64,000 bases of DNA, taken from contig WRHJ01000001.1 of the NCBI GenBank assembly GCA_009783305.1, positions 124,001 to 188,000 on the forward strand, given 5' to 3'. Each line of letters starts with the position of its first letter. Position 1 is the stretch's first letter. Position numbers and translations under genes: made by a program. Positions 25,377-32,898 of the stretch are shown piece after piece. The notes below the pieces were generated by a model. The model saw only the letters and a list, made by a program, of their open reading frames with translations. It had not been told where the DNA came from and did not search any database. This DNA comes from Candidatus Saccharimonadota bacterium. Its GTDB lineage: Bacteria; Patescibacteriota; Saccharimonadia; Saccharimonadales; Saccharimonadaceae.

Positions 25377-26513
25377 TCAGTTTTGTTCTGAAAGCCAATC
25401 TTTAATAGCTTCTCTGTGCCTGTATGCTATTTGTTTGGGTAAATCATCAACGTGGAAATATTTACAACACCTTACTTCATCGTTAGGGGCAATTGTCCCG
25501 GTGACAATGGACCCAGAGTAAATAATATCTATATTAAAACCTCTTGGATCATTATCAATTGAATATACCCCCACTAAATGACCAGCTTCCGTATCGAGGC
25601 TCGTCTCTTCTTTGGTTTCGCGTATGGCAGTATCCTGTGGCTGTTCGCCATAACTGACGTATCCGCCAGGCAGACACCAATGTCCCAATAAGGGCGCTTG
25701 AGCGCGTTGCACCATCAGAATTTTTTTATCTCGTGCAATAAGCATACTGGCAACCGGCTTAGGATTGTTCCAAAAAACAAATGGGCATTTTGGACAGGAG
25801 CGCAGTGTTCGATTATCAATTTGTTTATTTATTAATCTATGGGCACATGATGGACAATATGTATATTCCTTTCCTCTAGGGTTATTTGCTAAAAAATAAT
25901 CTTTCAAACAGTCGTTTTTTATCTGTTCAAAAAGCGTTTCTGCGAGTGGAGTCTCCCAAAGTTTAACCCTAGTCTCGTCATTTAATTTACCTAACATAAA
26001 TATAATTTTATCTTTTAGTCTCTTTTCGCCTTCTACCTTGTACAGGGTTGGTGCGATTGTGGTAAAAAATGCAAATGTATCTGCTGCTATCAAGGCCTGC
26101 AACTCTTTGTCGTCACTCGTTATTGTGTTTTGCTGGTTATCATCGTGGTGCTCGATTAGGAACTGGACTCGCTGGATTAATGAAGGGTCCATTTTTCTAT
26201 TATTCAGAATTTTGCGTGCATACTCGGCGCTACGATGTGCATGTTGTTTTTTGTGCTGGAGGTATTCCTCACTTTTGCGGTCGCCGCTAAAACCCCCTCC
26301 GACTTTTGGAGTGACAATGCGATCGATGTCATGGAAAATTGCTGATAATGCTAGCGATGCTGGCAATGGACCATCGTAAAGTTTTTCTGCCCATTTTAAG
26401 ACCGCCAATGCATGTTTGTATTCGCCCTCAACACCTTGCATCACGTCTTCTTGGAGCGCAAAATCGTCACAGATTTTTCGCAATAGTTGTTTTCCAATTT
26501 CCAATTCGTCCAT
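25377..26513 (-). CDS. HD-domain / zinc-ribbon / Nudix hydrolase fusion
   Basis: A 378-residue three-part protein. Residues 1-150 form an HD-type domain (YKHALAVLKWAEKLY, SAIFHDIDRIV, HAHRSAEYARKIL, FLIEHHDD). A zinc ribbon follows (CPSCAHRL at about 221, CPKCPFVFW at about 240), as in NudC NADH pyrophosphatases. The C-terminal Nudix domain has the box GGYVSYGEQPQDTAIRETKE with the second Glu pair EE complete. HD domains hydrolyse phosphate esters of nucleotides and Nudix enzymes cleave nucleoside diphosphates linked to X, so the fusion may clean or recycle a nucleotide in two steps. It has a leader of about 25-30 nt and an AAGAAGGG site, with a TGCTATAAT box upstream. Confidence 0.75.
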   Translation of the reverse strand: MDELEIGKQLLRKICDDFALQEDVMQGVEGEYKHALAVLKWAEKLYDGPLPASLALSAIFHDIDRIVTPKVGGGFSGDRKSEEYLQHKKQHAHRSAEYARKILNNRKMDPSLIQRVQFLIEHHDDNQQNTITSDDKELQALIAADTFAFFTTIAPTLYKVEGEKRLKDKIIFMLGKLNDETRVKLWETPLAETLFEQIKNDCLKDYFLANNPRGKEYTYCPSCAHRLINKQIDNRTLRSCPKCPFVFWNNPKPVASMLIARDKKILMVQRAQAPLLGHWCLPGGYVSYGEQPQDTAIRETKEETSLDTEAGHLVGVYSIDNDPRGFNIDIIYSGSIVTGTIAPNDEVRCCKYFHVDDLPKQIAYRHREAIKDWLSEQN

Positions 26514-26582
26514 CGTTTTTAACCCTTCTTATTTAAAATTATAGCATTGCGTAGTTCGACCATGGGGTTATTATGAGCATTG

Positions 26583-26635
26583 AAAATAGCAGGCGAATTA
26601 CACGTAAAGTGCACATAAATTTCCTGCTATTTTTT
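26583..26635 (-). terminator. Hairpin beyond tRNA-Leu, possible terminator
   Basis: AAAATAGCAGG pairs with CCTGCTATTTT across a 28-nt loop that itself contains GTAAAGTGCAC. It lies 27 nt beyond the tRNA 3' end. T-runs are better on the + strand, so direction is unsure. Confidence 0.45.
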
Positions 26636-26661
26636 GTAAATTTTAGTAAACATAACCACGA

Positions 26662-26746
26662 TGGTGCGCGAGACTGGACTTGAACCAGCACGCCCGAAGG
26701 CATATGCTCCTAAGGCATACGTGTATACCAATTTCACCACTCGCGC
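26662..26746 (-). tRNA. tRNA-Leu(TAG)
   Basis: An 85-nt tRNA including an encoded CCA. The acceptor arm GCGCGAG pairs with CTCGCGC, followed by discriminator A and CCA. The anticodon loop CCTTAGGAG gives anticodon TAG. A long variable arm (TGCCTTCGGGCG) marks it as a class II tRNA, and the T loop is GGTTCAAGTCC. A TATAAT box about 20 nt upstream is a likely promoter. It reads CUA and, by wobble, other CUN leucine codons. Confidence 0.95.
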
Positions 26747-26828
26747 ACGGATGAAACACGGATTAATTATAACAAAAAAGGCACCAAGTGCCTACTCTCC
26801 TCCATTATAGCACACTTTAGGTAAAAAG

Positions 26829-27356
26829 TCAATAGTGTTTGTAGATTTTGATGTTGGCGGCGGCGTAGGTTTTATCTGATATGAGCATGAGATTCTTGAA
26901 CTGAGGGGGTTGGACGTTTTTGTCGTGGGACAACACAAAAGTGCCGCCTGGATTGAGTTTTTTAAGGATGCGGGTGATGATGTCATATTGGGGATGGTCA
27001 TAGGGGGGATCGGCAATGATAAGGTCGAATTTATCGGTGAGGCCGGCGATGGTTTTGATGATTTTGACATGATCGGTGACTTTGAGCTTTAGGACATTTT
27101 CGGTGATGATGCGGGTGGCTTTGGGGTGATTTTCCAAGAAAGTGATATGTTTGGCGCCGCGTGATAGGGCTTCGAGTCCGATGGCGCCGGAACCGGCAAA
27201 AGCGTCGAGGACAGTAGTGGTGTCATTGATATCGTGCTGCAAAGCATTAAAGATGGCACCCCGTTCGCGATCACCCATGGGGTGAGTGATGTTAGTTTTG
27301 GGAGTTTTGATGAGGCGGCCGCCATAGATACCAGCAATAATCCGCAGTTGGTTCAT
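26829..27356 (-). CDS. rsmD: 16S rRNA (guanine966-N2)-methyltransferase RsmD
   Basis: A 175-residue protein. The start ATG 27356 overlaps the upstream stop as ATGA. It begins MNQLRIIAGIYGGRLIKTPK with THPMGDRERGAIFNAL, the RsmD N-terminal signature. SAM-binding LDAFAGSGAIGLEALSRGA and the catalytic ADPPYDHP follow. RsmD methylates G966 of 16S rRNA in the small-subunit head. Confidence 0.9.
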   Translation of the reverse strand: MNQLRIIAGIYGGRLIKTPKTNITHPMGDRERGAIFNALQHDINDTTTVLDAFAGSGAIGLEALSRGAKHITFLENHPKATRIITENVLKLKVTDHVKIIKTIAGLTDKFDLIIADPPYDHPQYDIITRILKKLNPGGTFVLSHDKNVQPPQFKNLMLISDKTYAAANIKIYKHY

Positions 27357-28150
27357 TGGCTGGAAAGCCAAGCTAGGGTTATGACGCGGACGATTTCGGG
27401 GGCGAGAATACTACGGGCTTCGATGGCGAGCTGAGTAGTCCAACCCTCTTTTAGAAAACGGCCATACATGTCGAGGGCGGAAACTTTTTTGAGGGATTTT
27501 TCGAATTCTTTTTTGAGATTAATGCTGGCGGGATCGACTTTTGACAGTTTGGGGGTAAGAGATTTCAGCGGCAAGGCGGCGATGACATAGGCGACACCGA
27601 GTTCGAAAGCAATATGTTTGCTCATGACACCGCCGGCGCCCCAGTAGAGCCAGTTGTTGCGAGTGGCTTCAGCGAGATTGCGGCCGCGCATGATGCCTTT
27701 AATTTCAGCGCCAAAAACTTTTTTATATTCCATATCCACCATCAATTCGTCGATGATGGCATCGTAGGGATAGTGATGGGCTGGGGTGAGTCCGTCCGCA
27801 ATCGCGTGAGCCAGCCAAGCGGCTTCGAAAGCGGCGCGGACAGTATTTTCGTTTTTGAGAGCGACCCGCAAGTTGTGTTGATGGTCGAGGATGACGTGCA
27901 TCAGTTTGCCGTCATTTTTGTCGGGGTTAATGGCGTGCCAAGGTTCGTCTACGCCTGGGGACTTGCGTTTGACGCCATCCGGTCCGCGTGAGCCCTCGAA
28001 GTAGAGGATGTCTTGTTCGGAAGGAAATTTGATTTTTTTGGGAGCAACCCTAGTAAAAAGGCGACGAGAAGCTTTGCAGAGTTTCTGATGGGTGCCAATC
28101 AATTTGCCGGAACGGCGAGAATTTTTGACGAGATTTAATGATGAATACAT
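27353..28150 (-). CDS. Protein of unknown function with a phospholipase-C-like zinc-site pattern
   Basis: A 265-residue soluble protein. The stretch AWLAHAIADGLTPAHHYPYD (about 110-130), with closely spaced His and Asp and an earlier LDHQHNL, is reminiscent of zinc-dependent phospholipase C/S1-P1 nuclease helices, but the match is weak and no family is assigned. A basic N-terminus (RRSGKLIGTHQKLCKASRR) could bind nucleic acid or membrane. It begins 7 nt after recG ends and overlaps rsmD by 4 nt, so it belongs to a recG-unknown-rsmD unit. Confidence 0.5.
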   Translation of the reverse strand: MYSSLNLVKNSRRSGKLIGTHQKLCKASRRLFTRVAPKKIKFPSEQDILYFEGSRGPDGVKRKSPGVDEPWHAINPDKNDGKLMHVILDHQHNLRVALKNENTVRAAFEAAWLAHAIADGLTPAHHYPYDAIIDELMVDMEYKKVFGAEIKGIMRGRNLAEATRNNWLYWGAGGVMSKHIAFELGVAYVIAALPLKSLTPKLSKVDPASINLKKEFEKSLKKVSALDMYGRFLKEGWTTQLAIEARSILAPEIVRVITLAWLSSQ

Positions 28151-28157
28151 GTTGTAG

Positions 28158-30224
28158 TTAATTCAATGTTGTGAGTCGCTGATATTTCTGAACGCTGGCG
28201 GCTAACTCTTTATATTTTAGCATATTTGGTTTGGTTTTAGCAAACCGATTGACGGCCTGGCGGGCAGCGGCGATGAGTTTGGTATCAGTGATAGAAGCAA
28301 TGCGCAGGTCGAGGGCGCCATGTTGGAGCGAGCCATAGATTTCGCCGGGACCACGCAGTTTAAGGTCGACTTCGGCGAGATGGAAACCATCTTGGGAACG
28401 TTCGATTTCCTTGAGCCGGCGGGTGGGAGCGCTTGAGCTGGAATTGATAAGGTAACAGTATGATTCAGCGGTGCCGCGCCCGACTCTTCCTCGCAACTGA
28501 TGAAGTTGTGAAAGTCCGTAACGATCGGCGTCAGCTATGACCATGACGGTAGCGTTGGGGACGTTGACGCCGACTTCGATGACAGTGGTGGAGACGAGGA
28601 TATTGATTTTATTGGCGGTGAATTTGGCTATGATGTTGTCTTTTTCGGCGGATTTCATTTTGCCGTGGAGATATTCAACTTTGTAGTTGGGGAATTTTTT
28701 GGCGATGCTGGCGGCTTCTTTTTTGACGGACGATAACTCGGTACCGTCTTCGATCATCTTGCAGACATAATAGACCTGGCGTTTTTGTTTCAGCTCATTT
28801 TCGATCGCTTGCCACATTTGGTCGATAGAGTTGGGCGAGATGATTTTGGTGGTGATGGGTTGGCGACCCTTTGGCAATTCATCGATGATAGAAATGTCAA
28901 GATCGCCAAAGACGGTGAGCTGAAGACTCCGAGGTATAGGAGTAGCTGTCATAGACAGAAGATGAGGAATGGTGCCAAAAGAGGATTCTTCACAATAAGT
29001 ACATCGTGAAGAATCTCTTTTGGCACTTTCCTCAGTATCTGTCTTTGCTAGCAATGCCTGACGTTGTTTGACGCCGAAACGGTGCTGTTCGTCGATGATC
29101 GCCAGGCCCAATTTATGAAATATTGTGTCGTCAGTCAGCAAGGCGTGGGTGCCGATGACGAGATCAACTTGGCCGTCACGGATTTGTTTTTTGAGCGTGG
29201 ACTTGTTTTTGGTGGAGCCGGTAAGGAGAGCGATGTGCAGACCGCTGCTTCTTAGAAAACTATGAATAGTTTCGGCGTGCTGGGCGGCGAGAATTTCGGT
29301 GGGAGCCATCAAAGCAGTTTGGTAGCCAGATTTGGCAGCAATGAAGGCAGACAAAGTGGCGACAAGGGTTTTGCCACTGCCGACATCGCCTTGGAGGAGA
29401 CGGTTCATGGGTATAGGACTGTCGAGATTTTGGATAATTTCCCAGGTGGAACGGCGCTGGGCATTGGTAAGTTTGAAAGGAAGTTTGGCAATGATTTTTT
29501 TCAACTGGTCGAGCTGGTATTTGATGACGGGGCTGCGAAGTTTCTGGTTTTCTTCACGATTGAATTGCCCGGCAAGAAGGAGCGAGAAAAGTTCTTCAAA
29601 AGCGAGGTATGCCCTGCCCTGGTCGGCGTCGGCGGCAGATTTGGGAAAATGAACTTGAAAAAGTGCCTCAGATCGGAGGGTTTTGATGGTACCGGGCGGT
29701 AGTAAGTCCGGAATTTGGGCAAAAAATGGTTTGATGGTGTTAAAGAATTTGGTGAAGTTGGTGGACTTGAGTTTGCCGCAGGCGGGATAGACGGGCTGAT
29801 ATTTGTCGGCGGCACGGTCATAATCTGAGGCAAGGGTGGCGGATGGATTCATTAGTTGATAGCGGCCGTATGAAAATTCGAAATTGCCAGAGAAATAATA
29901 GGTTTTGTTGGGGTCAAATTGGTTAGTGCGATAGGGTTGATTAAACCAGATGGCGCGCACTGAGCCAGAATCGTCACTAAGTATGGCTTCGGTGATAGAA
30001 AGATTGCGACGTTTGCGATTGGTTTTGATACTGCTGACTTTGGCCTTGACAGTGACTTTACCTGGTCGCAGGTCGCTGATGCGGCCGGCGCCTTCGTAGG
30101 ATTCGTAAGTACGCGGCAAATGATAAAGCAGGTCGCGGACGGTAAAAAAACCGGCCCTGTTGAGCAGTTCGACGGTTTTTGGGCCGATACCTTTAATATT
30201 ACCGAGCGGCGAACTTAACTCCAT
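28158..30224 (-). CDS. recG: ATP-dependent DNA helicase RecG, with in-frame palindromic insert
   Basis: A 689-residue helicase, the normal RecG size. The start is ATG 30224 (MELSSPLGNIKGIGPKTVELL), not the longer frame: a TATAAT ends 7 nt before it, just past the trmD stop, predicting a leaderless mRNA. An N-terminal wedge/OB domain is followed by Walker A LQGDVGSGKTLVA, DEQH (IIDEQHRFG), SMTATPIPRSL, and motif VI QLRGRVGRG. RecG remodels stalled forks and branched DNA. Between DEQH and motif III, about residues 395-418 (TEESAKRDSSRCTYCEESSF) are extra compared with typical RecG. They are encoded by a palindromic element shared with trmD. The insert sits in a surface loop between motifs, so function may be kept. 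Confidence 0.9.
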   Translation of the reverse strand: MELSSPLGNIKGIGPKTVELLNRAGFFTVRDLLYHLPRTYESYEGAGRISDLRPGKVTVKAKVSSIKTNRKRRNLSITEAILSDDSGSVRAIWFNQPYRTNQFDPNKTYYFSGNFEFSYGRYQLMNPSATLASDYDRAADKYQPVYPACGKLKSTNFTKFFNTIKPFFAQIPDLLPPGTIKTLRSEALFQVHFPKSAADADQGRAYLAFEELFSLLLAGQFNREENQKLRSPVIKYQLDQLKKIIAKLPFKLTNAQRRSTWEIIQNLDSPIPMNRLLQGDVGSGKTLVATLSAFIAAKSGYQTALMAPTEILAAQHAETIHSFLRSSGLHIALLTGSTKNKSTLKKQIRDGQVDLVIGTHALLTDDTIFHKLGLAIIDEQHRFGVKQRQALLAKTDTEESAKRDSSRCTYCEESSFGTIPHLLSMTATPIPRSLQLTVFGDLDISIIDELPKGRQPITTKIISPNSIDQMWQAIENELKQKRQVYYVCKMIEDGTELSSVKKEAASIAKKFPNYKVEYLHGKMKSAEKDNIIAKFTANKINILVSTTVIEVGVNVPNATVMVIADADRYGLSQLHQLRGRVGRGTAESYCYLINSSSSAPTRRLKEIERSQDGFHLAEVDLKLRGPGEIYGSLQHGALDLRIASITDTKLIAAARQAVNRFAKTKPNMLKYKELAASVQKYQRLTTLN
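28954..29043. repeat. Palindromic element in frame in recG (family member 1)
   Basis: The core arms 28972-28993 and 29006-29026 (ending GTGCC/GGCAC) match except for one extra G, around a 12-nt loop AATAAGTACATC. A weaker outer palindrome starting GACAGA extends to 28954 and 29043. The loop and the flanking AGAGGATT-TTCAC are the same as in trmD. On the reverse strand it encodes RDSSRCTYCEESS. Confidence 0.85.
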
Positions 30225-30241
30225 GCAGTCTATTATACTGC

Positions 30242-30946
30242 CTAGGAGGTCTTGGGGGAATTTTGCTCGCGCCATTTGGCAATGGCACCGTGATTACCGG
30301 AGAGCAGGACGTCGGGGACTTTCATGTCTTTAAAGGTTTCGGGGCGGGTGTATTGGGGATATTCAAGATTATCTCCGTCCGAGAAAGATTCGATTTCGGC
30401 GCTGGTTTCGCCGCCGAGGACGCCGGGGATTAACCGGACTATGCTGTCAATGACGATCATGGCTGGCAGTTCCCCGCCGGTTAAAATATATTTGCCGATA
30501 GAAATCTGATGATCTACCAATGACAAGATCCTTTCGTCATAACCTTCATAGTGCGGACAGATTACGATGTAGGAAATTAGCGAAGAGGATTTTTCACAAT
30601 AAGTACATCGCGAAAAATCCTCTTCCGCTAATTCCTCTGTCGCAAACTTCCTGGCTAGTTCTTGAGACCATATGGTGCCTTTTGGAGTCATAAGGATCAC
30701 TTTGGCGTCTGGATTAGTTTTTTTGGCATGTTCAACGGCGGCGAAGATTGGTTCAGGTTTCATCAGCATGCCGTCGCCGCCACCGTAGGGCGTATCATCG
30801 ACTTGACGGCGGGGGCCAATGCCGAATTCGCGCAAGTTGATCAGTTCAAATTCTACTAGGTTTTTTTCTTGCGCTTTCCAGAGCATAGAAGTGTCAAGAA
30901 CTGGAGCAAACATTTCCGGAAATAGTGTGATAATTGAGAATTTCAT
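30242..30946 (-). CDS. trmD: tRNA (guanine37-N1)-methyltransferase, with in-frame palindromic insert
   Basis: A 234-residue TrmD (usual 230-260). FSIITLFPEMFAPVLDTS, RQVDDTPYGGGDGMLMKPEP and the knot region YILTGGELPAMIVIDSIVRLIPGVLG are diagnostic. TrmD makes m1G37 next to the anticodon and prevents +1 frameshifting. About residues 106-125 (LAEEDFSRCTYCEKSSSLIS) are extra before the CPHYEGYDER strand, where normal TrmD has a short turn. They are encoded by the palindromic element at 30571-30636. An extended -10 TGATATAAT ends 8 nt before the ATG, predicting a leaderless mRNA. Confidence 0.93.
   Translation of the reverse strand: MKFSIITLFPEMFAPVLDTSMLWKAQEKNLVEFELINLREFGIGPRRQVDDTPYGGGDGMLMKPEPIFAAVEHAKKTNPDAKVILMTPKGTIWSQELARKFATEELAEEDFSRCTYCEKSSSLISYIVICPHYEGYDERILSLVDHQISIGKYILTGGELPAMIVIDSIVRLIPGVLGGETSAEIESFSDGDNLEYPQYTRPETFKDMKVPDVLLSGNHGAIAKWREQNSPKTS
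30571..30636. repeat. Palindromic element in frame in trmD (family member 2)
   Basis: Arms of about 27 bp (30571-30597 and 30610-30636) match with one indel and few mismatches around the 12-nt loop AATAAGTACATC, identical to the loop in recG. The shared core runs AAGAGGATT-TTCAC on one side. It is read in the same frame as in recG and encodes EEDFSRCTYCEKSS. Confidence 0.88.
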
Positions 30947-30985
30947 TGTTTAATATTATATCACAATTATGGTTGTCCGTAAAAG

Positions 30986-31015
30986 TTGAAGCTAAAGGTT
31001 AAGATATGCTACAAT
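30986..31015 (+). promoter_or_regulatory. Promoter of glpX
   Basis: TTGAAG (30986-30991), 18-nt spacer, extended -10 TGCTACAAT (hexamer 31010-31015). The leader of about 28 nt carries an AAGGAGG site. Confidence 0.65.
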
Positions 31016-31048
31016 GAAGTCTCAAGGAAAAATTTGAAGGAGGATGTG

Positions 31049-32071
31049 ATGGCGCAAGATCTTATCACGAATTTAGAGCCGTTCACGCGTGCAACCGAGT
31101 TTGCGGCGATTCTGTCGGCGATGTATCGCGGGCACGGGGACAAAAAAGCAGCCGATCGGGCAGCGGTTTATGCATTTAAATGTATCTTTAATGAAATTCC
31201 CATGCAGGGACGGATTGTGTCGACAGAGGGGTCGTTGGATAAATCTCATAGTTTGGAATATGGAGAGGTCGTGGGCTGTGATCCGAATGGTGAGCAGGTG
31301 GATATAGCAATTGATCCGCTGGAAAATACAGCGGCTTGCGCAGGTGGTTTAGCGGGCGCGGTAACGGTGTTGGCAGTAGCGCCGCGTGATGGTTTTTTGC
31401 GGGCGGAAGAAACTTATATGTGGAAATTGGCGGTGGGTCCGGAAGCTAGAGGCAAGGTGGATTTGAAGAAATCAGTGACTGAGAATATTTTGGCTACGGC
31501 AAAAGCATTGGACAAGAAACCTTCGCAGCTTTCGGTAGCGATTTTGGATCGTCCGCGACATAAAAAAATGATTGAAGAAATTCGTGCGACTGGCGCGATG
31601 ATCATGTTGCTGCCGGCTGGGGATTTAATGCCGGCGATTGCAACTTGTTTCCCGGATAGCGGTGTGGATATGGTAATGGGTGCGGGTGGCGGACCAGAGG
31701 GCGTACTGGCGGCGGCAGCGATTCAGGCGCTGGGCGGAGACTTCTATGGGCGACTAGATAAAGAATTGACCGAGAAAGAAACTGGCGAGAAATTGGCATT
31801 TAAGGTGCCGACACATATTATGAGTTTGAAGGAAATTGTGAAGAAGCCGGTCTATACGATTTCGATCACAGCAGTGACCGATTCGTATTTCTTGAAGGGT
31901 GTTTATTATGACAGAGGACGCGTGAATACGAATACCTTCGTGGTACGGGGCGAATCGACGACTTTTGGCGAAAATCACAACTCGCGTGATATTTTTAAAC
32001 ACAATTGGTTTGATTATATTAAGGGTGACCCAGAAATTCACAAGTTGTTTACTTCCAAAATTAACCGTTAG
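31049..32071 (+). CDS. glpX: Class II fructose-1,6-bisphosphatase (GlpX)
   Basis: A 340-residue protein. ATG 31049 is chosen because AAGGAGG sits 5 nt upstream; the longer frame crosses the promoter. GlpX-type metal-binding DIAIDPLENTAACAGGLAGA, GDLMPAIATCFPDSGVDMVMG and GAGGGPEGVLAAAAIQALGG identify the family. It removes the C1 phosphate of fructose-1,6-bisphosphate, serving gluconeogenesis or sugar-phosphate supply for wall precursors. The canonical DPxxGT reads DPLENT here. Confidence 0.88.
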   Translation: MAQDLITNLEPFTRATEFAAILSAMYRGHGDKKAADRAAVYAFKCIFNEIPMQGRIVSTEGSLDKSHSLEYGEVVGCDPNGEQVDIAIDPLENTAACAGGLAGAVTVLAVAPRDGFLRAEETYMWKLAVGPEARGKVDLKKSVTENILATAKALDKKPSQLSVAILDRPRHKKMIEEIRATGAMIMLLPAGDLMPAIATCFPDSGVDMVMGAGGGPEGVLAAAAIQALGGDFYGRLDKELTEKETGEKLAFKVPTHIMSLKEIVKKPVYTISITAVTDSYFLKGVYYDRGRVNTNTFVVRGESTTFGENHNSRDIFKHNWFDYIKGDPEIHKLFTSKINR

Positions 32072-32166
32072 TTCGTGTTAAAATCTTTGAAAGATTTTAC
32101 TGCCTCGCTTGGCAAAAGTAAAACCTAGGTTTTACTTTTGCGCTCGCTTCGTTGTAAAATAGCTAA
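32072..32166 (+). repeat. Palindrome-rich gap between glpX and PIN-TRAM gene
   Basis: A 22-nt palindrome (TAAAATCTTTGAAAGATTTTA) is followed at 32112-32141 by a perfect 30-bp palindrome without a loop, whose half-site is GCAAAAGTAAAACCT. The internal GTAAAACC matches the terminal repeat of the DegT element. A -10 TAAAAT (32155-32160) for the next gene ends the gap. It could be a glpX terminator or a relic of the DegT-type element. Confidence 0.55.
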
Positions 32167-32895
32167 ATGGAATTATTTATGATCATTTTGCTCCTCGTGA
32201 TTTTGGCGGAAACTACGTTGCTGAGCGTAAAAACTATCAAGAAAACAGATTTTGGCACAAAGAAACCCCGCCGTAAGGTTTTTGTGGATACGTCGGCGCT
32301 AATTGATGGGCGGATTTTAGCGGTGGCGCAAGCGGGATTTTTGGGTGACGAAATATTGATACCACGTTCTGTGATCCGTGAATTGCAGTTGTTGGCAGAT
32401 GGCAGCGATGCGGAAAAGCGGGCGCGGGCGCGGCATGGGATGGATGTGGCAAATGAGTTAGAGCGGGTGGTGTCGGCAGATGTGGAGATTTTTGATGATG
32501 AGCTAGACCGCACGAAGGTGGATGAACGTTTGATTGAGTTGGCGAAAGAATATAGGGGCGTGATTCTGACTAATGATTTTAATTTGGGCAAAGTTGCAGC
32601 AACGGAGCATATTGAAGTAATAAATGTAAATGATTTATCACAGGGGTTGCGTTCGGAATACTTGCCGGGCGAGAAGCTGCATCTTAAAATTACTGCGAAA
32701 GGCGCTAATGCACGACAAGGAGTGGGTTATCTGCCGGATGGCACGATGGTAGTGGTGGATGAGGCAGCAAGTTTAATTGGCAATGAAACTGAAGTGGAAT
32801 TTATCCGATTTTTGCAGACGGCGGCAGGCAAGATGATGTTTGCAAAGTTGACGATGAAGATGAAAGCCGCAAAATTTAATCGTAAACAGAAATAG
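32167..32895 (+). CDS. Membrane-anchored PIN-TRAM domain protein (YacL-like)
   Basis: A 242-residue protein with an N-terminal hydrophobic helix (FMIILLLVILAETTLLSV), then a PIN nuclease domain (VFVDTSALIDGRILAVAQAG, VIRELQLLADGSD, VILTNDFNLGKVA with conserved acidic residues) and a C-terminal TRAM-like RNA-binding domain (LPGEKLHLKITAKGANARQG, GYLPDGTMVVVDEA). YacL proteins have four N-terminal helices; here one remains. It is probably an RNase of unknown target held at the membrane. TAAAAT ends 6 nt before ATG, so the mRNA is predicted to be leaderless. It converges with the PBP gene. Confidence 0.8.
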   Translation: MELFMIILLLVILAETTLLSVKTIKKTDFGTKKPRRKVFVDTSALIDGRILAVAQAGFLGDEILIPRSVIRELQLLADGSDAEKRARARHGMDVANELERVVSADVEIFDDELDRTKVDERLIELAKEYRGVILTNDFNLGKVAATEHIEVINVNDLSQGLRSEYLPGEKLHLKITAKGANARQGVGYLPDGTMVVVDEAASLIGNETEVEFIRFLQTAAGKMMFAKLTMKMKAAKFNRKQK

Positions 32896-32898
32896 TGT

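Noticed and set aside
26774-26815. Tiny transcript from TGCTATAAT to a GGCAC/GTGCC hairpin upstream of tRNA-Leu
   Set aside because: The stem is only 5 bp with a 3-nt loop; it is more likely part of the rsmD end or tRNA promoter region.
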